In this document: positions 38,546 through 46,651 of the stretch, piece by piece | Layout: each line of letters opens with the position of its first letter | Numbering within the stretch: position 1 is the first letter of the stretch | Source of the DNA: an uncultured Actinomyces sp. | GTDB lineage: Bacteria; Actinomycetota; Actinomycetes; Actinomycetales; Actinomycetaceae | Reading direction: 5' to 3' | Assembly: GCA_900545825.1 (NCBI GenBank) | Contig: URAS01000016.1 | Location: 1 to 54,266 of the forward strand | DNA: 54,266 nt | The notes under the pieces: generated by a model | Database searches by the model: none | What the model saw: the letters and a program-made list of their open reading frames with translations, nothing else | What the model was told of the DNA's origin: nothing | Program-made: the position numbers and the translations under genes

Positions 38546-41527
38546 ATGGGTAGGGCATGGGAATCGCGGGTGCACAGCCACATGGGCGCGGGCCGGACAC
38601 ACGACGAGGGCGAACCGCTGGTCGGGCCGGCCGCCGAATACGTCGCGCGGGCACGCAAAGCCGGCCTCGAAGTGTCGGCGTCGCGGCTGGACCGCGCGCT
38701 GGCCTCGACCGACGCCGGGAACTACCGGATCCCGCCGGCCGCCCTCGTCTATCCACACGACGCCGACGAGGTCGCCGCCGCCCTGGAAATCAGCCGCGAC
38801 CTGGGTGTTCCTGTGAACTCGCGGGGCGCGGCGACCTCGTGTTCGGGCAACGCGATCGGGCCGGGCGTCATCCTCGACTACCGCCGCCACATGAACCGGA
38901 TCCTCGAGGTCGACCCCGAATCGCGGCTGGCCGTCGTTGAGCCCGGCGTTATTCAGGCGCAGCTGCAGGCCGCGGCCGCGCCTTTTGGCCTGCGTTTCGG
39001 CCCCGACCCGTCGACCTCGAACCGCTGCACGATCGGCGGGATGATCGGCAATAACGCGTGCGGACCGCGCGCGACGGCCTACGGCAAGACGGCGGAAAAC
39101 GTCGCGGAACTGCGCGTCATCGACGGCCTCGGGCGCCGGATCGTCGCCGGCCAGGGCCGCGACGGCCTGTCCCAAATCCCGGGGCTTGCCAGCCTGGTCG
39201 ACGCGAACCTCGCCCTCATCCGCCGACAATTTGGCACGTTCGGGCGGCAGGTGTCTGGCTATTCGCTCGAGCACCTCACCCCCGAGGGGCGCTTCGACCT
39301 CGCGTCGTTCCTCGTCGGCACCGAATCGACGCTAGCGACCGTCACCCGCGCGACGGTCAAGCTCGTCCCGATCCCCGCGTCGCCGGTCCTCGTCGTCCTC
39401 GGCTACCCCGACATGATCGCAGCGGCCGACGACGTCCCCGCGCTGCTGCGCCACAAACCGATCGCCATCGAGGGGCTGGACGCCCACGTCGTCGACGTCG
39501 TCCGCGCCCACCGCGGCCCCGGCGCCGTCCCCGACCTGCCGAAAGGCGGCGGCTGGCTGATGATCGAGGTCGGCGGCGAACACCTCACCACCCCCGAACA
39601 GACCCTCGCCGCCGCGCACGCCCTCGTCGCCGACGCCGGAACCGATGCGGCGATGGTGTATCCACCGGGATCCGAGGCCGCCGCGCTGTGGCGCATCCGC
39701 GCTGATGGCGCCGGGCTGGGCGGGCGCACCCCCGTGCTGGCCGACGGCTCAGGCGGCGAGCAGGCGTGGCCCGGCTGGGAGGACGCCGCCGTGCCGCCGG
39801 AAAACCTCGGCAACTACCTGCGCGACTTCACCGCGCTCCTCGACGAGCACGGCATCACCGGCCTCATCTACGGCCACTTCGGCGGCGGCTGCGTCCACGT
39901 CCGCCTCGACATGCCGCTCGGTTCCGCCGCGGGCGTCGGGCGGTCGCGGGCATTCCTCGAGGACGCCGCCGACACCGTCGCCCGCTACGGCGGGTCACTG
40001 TCGGGCGAACACGGCGACGGGCGCTCGCGGTCCGAGCTTCTGGCGCGCATGTATTCTCCCGAGGCCGTCCGGCTATTCGAGCAGGTCAAAGCCCTGTTCG
40101 ACCCGAACGACCTCATGAACCCCGGCGTCATCACCGGGCCGGCCGCCGGCGGCGTCGACCCGCTGGACGCCCACCTGCGCCGGCCCGACGCGGCCGAGTG
40201 GGGCGACGCGGGCGGCTTCGATTTCGCCGAGGACCACGGGTCGTGGACGACGGCGATGCACCGCTGCACCGGCGTATCGAAGTGCCGTGCGGACGGGCGC
40301 GCCGCCGGGCAGTTCATGTGCCCGACGTGGCTGGCCACGGGGAAAGAAGCCGACTCGACGCGCGGGCGCGCCCGGATCCTCCAAGAGGCCACCAACGGCA
40401 CGCTGATCGGCGGCCTCGACGCGCCGGAAGTCGCCGAGCTGCTTGACCGCTGCCTCGCCTGCAAAGCCTGCTCGAGCGACTGCCCGACCGGTGTCGACAT
40501 GGCCCAGTGGCGCAGCGAATACCTATACCGCCGCTACCGGGGCAAACTGCGCCCGAGGACGCATTATGCGCTGGGCTGGCTGCCCACATGGCTGCGCCTC
40601 GCCGCCCACATCCCCGGTTCGGCGGCGCTGGCGAACGGCGCTCTCTCGATTGCGCCGCTGCGGCACCTGGTGTTCCGCGTCGTCGGCCTCGACGCCACCC
40701 GGCCGATGCCGGCGCTGGCGACCCGCCCGTTCGACCGTTGGGCGCAGGCGCGCGGCGTCGCGAGGGCGGAAACCCGCGGCAAAGCGGCCGAGGCAAGCCG
40801 CCGCCACCAGCAGATCGGGTCGCGCGGGAAGGTCGTCGTGTGGGCTGACTCGTTCAGCCAGGGCCTCGACGACACCGGCGCCCGCTCGGTCGTCGAATTG
40901 CTGTCTGACCTGGGGTTTGACGTCCTCGTCGCGCCGCCGGACGCCTGCTGCGGGCTTACGTGGATCACGACCGGCCAGCTGGACCAGGCGCGCGCGAAGA
41001 TGCGGCACCTCCTCGACCGGCTGGGTCCGTGGGCCGTCAACGGCGTCCCCATCGTCGGGATCGAGCCGTCGTGCACCGCCGTGTTGCGCGACGACCTGCC
41101 AAAACTGCTGCCCGACGACCCGCGGGCGCTGGCGCTCAAAGAAGTCACGCACACTCTGGCGGAGTTCCTCACCGAGCACGACCTCGTCGGCGAATTGCCG
41201 TCCCTCGAGGGCGTCGAGATCGTCGCCCAACCGCACTGCCACCACCACTCCGTCATGGGGTGGGAGGCCGACAAGGCGCTGCTCGAGGCGCTGGGCGCGC
41301 AGGTCACCGCGCTGTCCGGGTGCTGCGGCCTGGCCGGGAACTACGGGATGGAGGCCGCGCATCACGACATGTCGCGCGCCGTCGCGAACGTGTCGCTGCT
41401 GCCCGCCCTCGAGGAGCACCCGCACGCGGTCGTCCTCGCTGACGGGTTCTCGTGTCGCACCCAGGTGGCGCAGCTGGGTCACCGCAACGCCCGCCACCTC
41501 GCGACCCTGCTGCGCGAGGGCCGGTAA
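38546..41527 (+). CDS. FAD/Fe-S dehydrogenase, YdiJ-like (D-2-hydroxyacid type)
   Basis: A 993-aa fusion resembling E. coli YdiJ, a D-2-hydroxyglutarate dehydrogenase, and also glycolate/D-lactate oxidase subunits. The FAD-binding_4 domain spans about 60-260, with VYPHDADEVAAAL, SRGAATSCSGNA and GGMIGNNACG. The FAD-oxidase C-terminal domain (about 260-530) includes HFGGGCVHVRLDMP and SGEHGDGRSR. A Fe-S domain follows (CTGVSKCR ... MCPTW and CLACKACSSDCPTGVDM). Two CCG-type domains close it (PDACCGLTW and SGCCGLAGNYGME), as in GlpC and LutA. Length equals YdiJ (1018 aa). It likely passes electrons to quinone at the membrane face. It is a single gene flanked on both sides by Family II palindromes. 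D-2-HG, D-lactate or another D-hydroxy acid is possible as substrate. Confidence 0.88.
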   Translation: MGRAWESRVHSHMGAGRTHDEGEPLVGPAAEYVARARKAGLEVSASRLDRALASTDAGNYRIPPAALVYPHDADEVAAALEISRDLGVPVNSRGAATSCSGNAIGPGVILDYRRHMNRILEVDPESRLAVVEPGVIQAQLQAAAAPFGLRFGPDPSTSNRCTIGGMIGNNACGPRATAYGKTAENVAELRVIDGLGRRIVAGQGRDGLSQIPGLASLVDANLALIRRQFGTFGRQVSGYSLEHLTPEGRFDLASFLVGTESTLATVTRATVKLVPIPASPVLVVLGYPDMIAAADDVPALLRHKPIAIEGLDAHVVDVVRAHRGPGAVPDLPKGGGWLMIEVGGEHLTTPEQTLAAAHALVADAGTDAAMVYPPGSEAAALWRIRADGAGLGGRTPVLADGSGGEQAWPGWEDAAVPPENLGNYLRDFTALLDEHGITGLIYGHFGGGCVHVRLDMPLGSAAGVGRSRAFLEDAADTVARYGGSLSGEHGDGRSRSELLARMYSPEAVRLFEQVKALFDPNDLMNPGVITGPAAGGVDPLDAHLRRPDAAEWGDAGGFDFAEDHGSWTTAMHRCTGVSKCRADGRAAGQFMCPTWLATGKEADSTRGRARILQEATNGTLIGGLDAPEVAELLDRCLACKACSSDCPTGVDMAQWRSEYLYRRYRGKLRPRTHYALGWLPTWLRLAAHIPGSAALANGALSIAPLRHLVFRVVGLDATRPMPALATRPFDRWAQARGVARAETRGKAAEASRRHQQIGSRGKVVVWADSFSQGLDDTGARSVVELLSDLGFDVLVAPPDACCGLTWITTGQLDQARAKMRHLLDRLGPWAVNGVPIVGIEPSCTAVLRDDLPKLLPDDPRALALKEVTHTLAEFLTEHDLVGELPSLEGVEIVAQPHCHHHSVMGWEADKALLEALGAQVTALSGCCGLAGNYGMEAAHHDMSRAVANVSLLPALEEHPHAVVLADGFSCRTQVAQLGHRNARHLATLLREGR

Positions 41528-41591
41528 GGCGGGCACCGGCGGGTGGCGCCGGCGGGGAGGTCGTTCCGTCGGCGAGACGCCCACCCGCATA

Positions 41592-41662
41592 GCGAAACGC
41601 TCACCTCAATTGTCATTTCCGGCCGATTTTCGGCGGTTTTTGACAAGTGAGGTGAGCGTTTC
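41592..41662. repeat. Family II 71-bp palindrome, copy B
   Basis: The arms CGAAACGCTCACCTC (41592-41606) and GAGGTGAGCGTTTCG (41648-41662) are perfect. Inside, TTGTCA pairs with TGACAA and GCCGA with TCGGC around a 3-nt centre, so nearly the whole element forms one hairpin. It lies between the convergent YdiJ-like and Pro/Ala/Glu/Lys-rich protein genes and probably also terminates both. Confidence 0.88.
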
Positions 41663-41679
41663 GGGTTTGGGGTGAGCGG

Positions 41680-43848
41680 TTACTGATCGCCCTCCGGGTG
41701 CTGGCCCGGGTGGGGGATCGTCGACGGGCCCGTGTGACCGCTCTGCTGAGCGCGCGCCTCGGCGCGGCGGCGCTCCGCCCGAGTCGGCCTGCCCAAGAAA
41801 CTCCTGCGCGTCTTCTCGTCGGCTCGCTTGGCCGGTTCGGCGGGCTTCGGCTCAGGAGCAGGTTTGGCCGGTTCTGTCGGCTTTGCTTCGGCGGCGGGCT
41901 TGGGCTCTTCCACCGACTTGGGTTCCTCGGCGGGGGCCGCGTGCTTGGCCGGCTCGGCAGCCGCGCGAGCCGCGTGCTTCGGCTCTTCCGCCGGTTTCGC
42001 TTCGGCAGGCTTGGGTTCCTCCGCGGGCTCGGGCTTCGCAGCCGGTTCGTCAGCGGGCTTCGCAGCCGGTTCGGCGGGCTTCGCCTCGGCGGCGGGGGCC
42101 GTGTGCTTGGCCGGCTCGGCGGGCTTCTCCTCGGCGCGGTGAGCCGGCTTGCTCGGCTCGGCGGCGGGGGCCGCGTGCTTGGCCGACGTGGCCTCGGCAA
42201 CCGGTTCCGCGTGGCGCGGCGCATGGTCGCTATGGGCGCTCTTGCGCGTCGGCGGCAGCGCATCGGCCATGAGGAGGTCGGCGCCGCTCACCTCGACGAG
42301 AGGCTTCCGGTGCGGTGCCTCACCCGCCTGGTCAGCAGAGGTTTCCGAGGGCGTCGTCGAGGGTGTTTCCGCGGGCTTCTCGGCCGGCTTGGCGGCGCGC
42401 TTGGCGGGACGCGGGAGGATGTCCTCGTCCTCGGCCGGTTTGGCGGCCTCGGGGGCGGGCTCAGGCTGAGCGGCCGCTTCGGCGGGCTTCTCCTCCGCCG
42501 GCTTTTCCGCGGGTTCTGCGGGCTTCTCGGCCGGTTTCTCCGCGGCAGGGGCGGCCGGCTTGGCCGCGCGCTTGGCCGGACGCGGGAGGATGTCCTCGTC
42601 CTCGGCCGGTTTCTCGGCGACTGGGGCCTCCTTCACCGGGGAGGTCGGCTTCTCGGTGACCTCGGTGGGCGTGGCCTCCGCCGGCTTCTCGGCGGGCTTG
42701 TCCGCGGCAGGTTCGGCCGGGGAGTCCGCGACGGGCTTGACGTGCTTGGCCGTCGGCGCCTCGGCCGCAGGCTTGGCGTGCTTCGCCGACGAGCGGCTGG
42801 CCAGCGGCTTCGCGTGCTTCGCCGCGGACCGCTCGATGGCGAGGGCGGCAGCGTCGGCAGCCGGAGCCGCCGGCGTCTCGGTGACCGCTTCCGCGACGGG
42901 CTCTTCCGTAACCGGCTCGGTCGGCTTCTCGGCGACCGGCTTCTCCGCCACCGGCTCGGCGGGCTTCTCGGCGACCGGCTCGGCGGGCTCAGCGGGCTTT
43001 TCGGCGACCGGTTCGGCGGGCTCAGCAGGCTTTTCGGAAACCGGCTCGGCTGACTTCTCCGCCACCGGCTCCTCCGCGACGGGCTCGGGCTCGGGCGCCG
43101 GGGTCGGGTACGCGGTCTTGACGTAGATGGCGTCGGTGTGCGGTTCTTCGGGGGCGACCTCGCCCTCGGTCGTGACCGGCTCTTCGGCCTTCGCCGGCTC
43201 TTCGGCCTTCGCGGGAGTCGGCTGCGTGGCCTTGTCAGTCTCGGGGAGGACCGTCGCGGGCGTGTCGTCGGGCTCGACGGCCGGCTGGGCCGGCGGGAGC
43301 TCCTCGTCGGCGGCCTTGTCGGAGTGTGCTTTCTTGGCGGCGACCGTGCCAGCGGCGGCCGCGGCGGCAGCAGCAGCGGCGGGAGCGGCTGCGGGGGCTT
43401 CCTTGCCCTCGCGGGGAGCTTCCTCGGCATCCTCGGCTTTCTCGCCCGCGGCGGCGCCTTCCTCGGTCTTCTCGCCCTCGCCCGCGGCGCCCTCGCGGCC
43501 ACGTCCGAGATACATGCCGATACCGGCGAAACCGAAACCGATCAGCGCGCCGCCGATCGCGGCGCACGGCACCGACCCCCTGATCCCGATAATAAAGAGG
43601 ATGGCGCCGACGACGAGGAGGACAGCCGACACGGTGAGTCCGCGCGTGTAGGTGAGGCCGAGTAGCCGCTTGTCAGGGCTGATTTGGCGATGGTGTAGAC
43701 CCAGGCAGTAGCACGTGGTGACGAGGCCGGCGCACACGAGGATCCAGCCGAGAATGGCCACGAGCAGTACCGGGACAAACAGAGCGAGGCATGCGCCGAT
43801 GAGAGCGATCACCAGCGCGATGACCATAGTTCTTTGCACATTCTCCAT
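41680..43848 (-). CDS. Membrane protein with very long Pro/Ala/Glu/Lys-rich tail
   Basis: A 722-aa protein that I do not recognise by family. Residues 1-115 hold four hydrophobic helices and a short loop with two Cys. The rest (about 600 aa) is almost entirely low-complexity, dominated by units such as EKPAEP, PVAEKP and AKHAKP. The segment EDEDILPRPAKRAAKPA occurs twice (encoded near 42386-42437 and 42555-42610), and the protein ends in a basic, Arg-rich region. Such extended repeats often act as spacers or as flexible binding scaffolds. I start it at the ATG at 43848, 5 nt after reverse-strand TAGTGT. The divergent neighbour is the RAMA-domain gene. Repeat number may vary between strains. 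Which side of the membrane the tail occupies cannot be told. Confidence 0.78.
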   Translation of the reverse strand: MENVQRTMVIALVIALIGACLALFVPVLLVAILGWILVCAGLVTTCYCLGLHHRQISPDKRLLGLTYTRGLTVSAVLLVVGAILFIIGIRGSVPCAAIGGALIGFGFAGIGMYLGRGREGAAGEGEKTEEGAAAGEKAEDAEEAPREGKEAPAAAPAAAAAAAAAAGTVAAKKAHSDKAADEELPPAQPAVEPDDTPATVLPETDKATQPTPAKAEEPAKAEEPVTTEGEVAPEEPHTDAIYVKTAYPTPAPEPEPVAEEPVAEKSAEPVSEKPAEPAEPVAEKPAEPAEPVAEKPAEPVAEKPVAEKPTEPVTEEPVAEAVTETPAAPAADAAALAIERSAAKHAKPLASRSSAKHAKPAAEAPTAKHVKPVADSPAEPAADKPAEKPAEATPTEVTEKPTSPVKEAPVAEKPAEDEDILPRPAKRAAKPAAPAAEKPAEKPAEPAEKPAEEKPAEAAAQPEPAPEAAKPAEDEDILPRPAKRAAKPAEKPAETPSTTPSETSADQAGEAPHRKPLVEVSGADLLMADALPPTRKSAHSDHAPRHAEPVAEATSAKHAAPAAEPSKPAHRAEEKPAEPAKHTAPAAEAKPAEPAAKPADEPAAKPEPAEEPKPAEAKPAEEPKHAARAAAEPAKHAAPAEEPKSVEEPKPAAEAKPTEPAKPAPEPKPAEPAKRADEKTRRSFLGRPTRAERRRAEARAQQSGHTGPSTIPHPGQHPEGDQ

Positions 43849-43881
43849 AACTGACACTATTCCACGGTTTCCGAGTTTTAT

Positions 43882-43901
43882 GTGAGCAAAGCTCACGTGA
43901 G
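43882..43901. promoter_or_regulatory. Overlapping palindromes between divergent genes
   Basis: GTGAGC-AAA-GCTCAC (43882-43896) overlaps the perfect 10-mer CTCACGTGAG (43892-43901). The site is within 40 bp of one start codon and 95 bp of the other. It resembles a CRP/GlxR half-site pair but with odd spacing. Confidence 0.35.
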
Positions 43902-43995
43902 GCGCTCGTCACGTCGAAGCGCCGAAAGCGTGTGCGCATTGACACCATGACGTGAGACAATGGCGCGGACAGGTGGATCTCAGCAAGGGGGAGAC

Positions 43996-45168
43996 ATGGC
44001 ACTTTTCGAGCTGGAACGAGGACGGCTGATTCCGGCGCAGTTTGGGCGTCCGATCGAGCAGGGGCTTGGGCCCGACATCTTGGAGTCGATTCGTTCCCAG
44101 GTTCTCGAGGTCATTGGCCGCCCGCTGTTTCCCGTTGCGTGGCAGGTCCCCGAGTCGGAGACGGGTCCGGACGGCGGGCCGCACTGCCTGACGGCGCTCG
44201 ACGCGTCAGGCCAGGTCGTATCGGTTGAGGTCCTGCGCCGGCTCGATGCTGTCTCACTGATTTCCGCGATGGGCCGCCTGGGCGAAATCGCGAAGATGGG
44301 GTGGCTCGACCTCGCGCACGTCTACCCGGGTGGGCCGGATTCGTTCCGCGCCGGTTGGGCCGAGTTCCGCGAGTCGATGCCGCCGACGGTCGAAACCGGG
44401 CCGCGGCTGTTCCTCGTCGTCGGCGAGGTCGACCCGGGAGTGGATTCTGCGCTCGTCATCCTTGCTGCGGCGGGACTCGAAATCCACCAGGTGCGGCTGC
44501 GTGAAATGTCGAACGGCCGCCGCTTCCTTGAAGTCCACCCCGTGTCGCTGTCGGCGTTCGCGCCGCGCCCCCAGCTGGGCGGGCACTCCTCGCCGGCCCC
44601 GCAGCTCGAATGGTCGGGCGAGACCGGCGCCACGCCGGTCCTCCAGCAGGCCCCCGAGCCGCCGCAGCCGACCGAGTCGCGTGAAGCGTTCACGCCCCAG
44701 CCGGTCGCCGCACCCGAGCCGCCGCGCCCGGTCTCCCAGCCTGCGGCCCCGGCGCCCTCGCACCACGAGGGTCCCGCCTACGTCAGCCAGATGAATGTCG
44801 CCGAGCCGCCCGCCGTGCCCGCGCCGCACCCGCACGGCGAGCACGCCACGTCGGCGCAGGCCCCGGCGGCCGACGGCGCCCTCCACCGCGACTACTCCGG
44901 CCTGAGGGCGATCGCCGACGTCATCGGCTCCGCCACGGTGCTGTTGTACCGCGACGCCGAGGACCAGGTGTTCGAGGCGATGCTCGAGTCCAACGGCATG
45001 ATCGTCACGGGCGACGGCCAGAAGTTCGACGACGCCGACGCCGCCTACCTCAACGCCGTGGGGCGCACGGGCGATGGCTGGGCCAGCTGGCGCATCGGCA
45101 TCTTCGACGGCCCCACGCTGGGCGAAGCCATCGACGAAATGAATGCTGACCTGGAGCGCGATCGATAA
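43996..45168 (+). CDS. RAMA-domain protein of unknown function
   Basis: A 390-aa protein. The N-terminal ~190 residues form a compact alpha/beta domain that I cannot assign (it starts MALFELERGRLIPAQFG; a nuclease-like fold is possible but no catalytic triad is clear). A Pro/Ala/Glu-rich linker covers about 195-300. Residues about 310-385 match the RAMA domain pattern: TVLLYRDAEDQVFEAML, DGQKFDDADAAYLNAVG, then GWASWRI. RAMA domains accompany restriction enzymes and DNA methylases and are predicted to sense modified DNA. AAGGGGGA precedes the ATG. The downstream hydrolase gene starts inside its stop codon (TAATG), so the pair is translationally coupled. A DNA-modification link is inference from the domain alone. 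Confidence 0.7.
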   Translation: MALFELERGRLIPAQFGRPIEQGLGPDILESIRSQVLEVIGRPLFPVAWQVPESETGPDGGPHCLTALDASGQVVSVEVLRRLDAVSLISAMGRLGEIAKMGWLDLAHVYPGGPDSFRAGWAEFRESMPPTVETGPRLFLVVGEVDPGVDSALVILAAAGLEIHQVRLREMSNGRRFLEVHPVSLSAFAPRPQLGGHSSPAPQLEWSGETGATPVLQQAPEPPQPTESREAFTPQPVAAPEPPRPVSQPAAPAPSHHEGPAYVSQMNVAEPPAVPAPHPHGEHATSAQAPAADGALHRDYSGLRAIADVIGSATVLLYRDAEDQVFEAMLESNGMIVTGDGQKFDDADAAYLNAVGRTGDGWASWRIGIFDGPTLGEAIDEMNADLERDR

Positions 45169-46331
45169 TGCTTCCTCTGCACACCGCCGCGTTTCACCCA
45201 GCCTATGCCGGGTTGCCGGCGGTTGCGCCCGCGCAGCCGGTCGGCGACACCTGGCAGCCCGACGTCCTCGGACCCGGTTTTGTCGCGCGGACGATTACCG
45301 TGCCGCGCGGTTCCGGCATCGCCACGCTGATCCGGCACGTCCCCGAGGACGATCCCCAGGCGATCCCGACGCCGTGGAAGGGCCGCGGATGGGCGATGCT
45401 GTACGTCCACGGCTGGAACGACTACTACTTCCAGCGTGAGCTGGCCCGCCACGTGTCGGCGGCCGGTGGTTCGTTCTATGCGATCGACCTCCACCACTAT
45501 GGGCGGTCTCTCCGCGAGGGCGACATGCCCGGCTGGTGCACGTCGATGGGCGACTTTGCGCCTGACCTCCACGTCGCCCTCCAGTACATCGCGGAGGAGC
45601 ATCCGGACACGCCCGTTATCCTTACCGGGCACTCGACCGGCGGGCTGTTGGCCGCGCTGTGGGCGATCCACCGGCCGCGCTCGATTGCCGGGATGTGGCT
45701 GACGTCGCCGTGGCTGGAGCTGCAGCCGGGGCCCCGTCGGCGCCAGACTTACCACCGCGTCTTGCGGGTGGCCTCGACGTTCGGGGCGGCTCGGGAGATC
45801 CCCATGGCCTCCGACCGGTCCTATGCGCGGTCGATGGAGGGCTGGAACCGCGACGCCGTCCCCATGCCCACCGAATACGTCGAGGCCGGCTACGAGGGCG
45901 ACCCGTCCCTGTCGGGGTTCACGTTGATCAACGACTGGAAGCGCGCCGAGGGCAACCCCGTCCGCGCCGGCTGGCTCTACGCCGTGACCTCAGGACACAC
46001 CGAGATTGCCGCCGCGGACCCCATCGACGTCCCCCTGCTGCTCCACGCCGCCGAGCAGACGTACCACAGCGAGGGCGACGAATGGGACCCGCAGCTGCTG
46101 ATGTCCGACGCCGTCCTCACGACGAAATACCTGGTCGCCGCCGGATCTACACTGTCGACTGACGTGACAATCAAGCGTCGACCCATGCGGCACGACCCGT
46201 TCCTCTCGCTGCCCGACGTCCGCCAAGCCGTCTGGCACGACTTCCACGCCTGGAGCGCCCGCACCCTGCCGGGCCTCGCGCCCTCGCCGGACCAGTTGGG
46301 TGAGGCCGCGACCTACGCGATCTGCCCGTAG
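45168..46331 (+). CDS. Alpha/beta hydrolase, lysophospholipase-like
   Basis: A 387-aa cytosolic serine hydrolase. The nucleophile elbow is GHSTGG with S156. The oxyanion-side VHGWNDYYF and the catalytic acid/base region near the C-terminus (HDF ... W) fit monoacylglycerol lipase/lysophospholipase-type enzymes. Insertions around the cap (residues 190-280) are larger than in the minimal family. The start overlaps the RAMA gene's stop by one base. There is no signal peptide, so it acts in the cytoplasm or at the inner membrane face. The substrate is probably an ester of a lipid or small molecule. The strict coupling to a RAMA protein is unusual. Confidence 0.85.
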   Translation: MLPLHTAAFHPAYAGLPAVAPAQPVGDTWQPDVLGPGFVARTITVPRGSGIATLIRHVPEDDPQAIPTPWKGRGWAMLYVHGWNDYYFQRELARHVSAAGGSFYAIDLHHYGRSLREGDMPGWCTSMGDFAPDLHVALQYIAEEHPDTPVILTGHSTGGLLAALWAIHRPRSIAGMWLTSPWLELQPGPRRRQTYHRVLRVASTFGAAREIPMASDRSYARSMEGWNRDAVPMPTEYVEAGYEGDPSLSGFTLINDWKRAEGNPVRAGWLYAVTSGHTEIAAADPIDVPLLLHAAEQTYHSEGDEWDPQLLMSDAVLTTKYLVAAGSTLSTDVTIKRRPMRHDPFLSLPDVRQAVWHDFHAWSARTLPGLAPSPDQLGEAATYAICP

Positions 46332-46502
46332 GGGGGGGCGTTTGGGGCCGTTCGTCGGCTTGCGGTGATTCGGGGGTGCGTTTGGGTAGCTTGCGTTGGT
46401 TTTGGGGCTGAGCTGGTCCGAGCATTGACGGCGAGGGCGGGTTCCGCCGCGGTTTGGCACGCCGGCTTGTGGTGAATTGGGCTATTGGTGGCGTTAGCAC
46501 CG
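46332..46502. other. Intergenic, no clear feature
   Basis: GT-rich sequence after the hydrolase stop. I see no coding frame with good codon use, no strong hairpin and no promoter. The repeats start at 46503. Confidence 0.4.
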
Positions 46503-46541
46503 ATGAACGTGACCTTTTTCGGGCGATTCCATCACGTACAC
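46503..46541. repeat. Family I repeat, single inverted left module
   Basis: TGAACGTGACC followed by a T-run and then TCACGTACA. It matches the reverse complement of the Family I left module with an enlarged loop and one changed base. Confidence 0.6.
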
Positions 46542-46633
46542 CGCCCCCAAAACATGAGTCCCAAATGTGCCATCTTTGGCGGTGTAGGTGGCTCTTACAC
46601 CTCAAAAGCCGTCAAGTTTGGCGGTGTAAGTGG
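46537..46633. repeat. Tandem and inverted GGCGGTGTA repeats
   Basis: TTTGGCGGTGTAGGTGG (46575-46591) and TTTGGCGGTGTAAGTGG (46617-46633) are direct repeats with a 42-bp period. TACACCGCC (46537-46545) is an inverted copy, and TTACACC (46595-46601) pairs with GGTGTAA (46623-46629). On the reverse strand this stretch lies just after the metX stop and could fold as tandem hairpins. Confidence 0.65.
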
Positions 46634-46651
46634 ACGGGTAAGTGCCCCACC

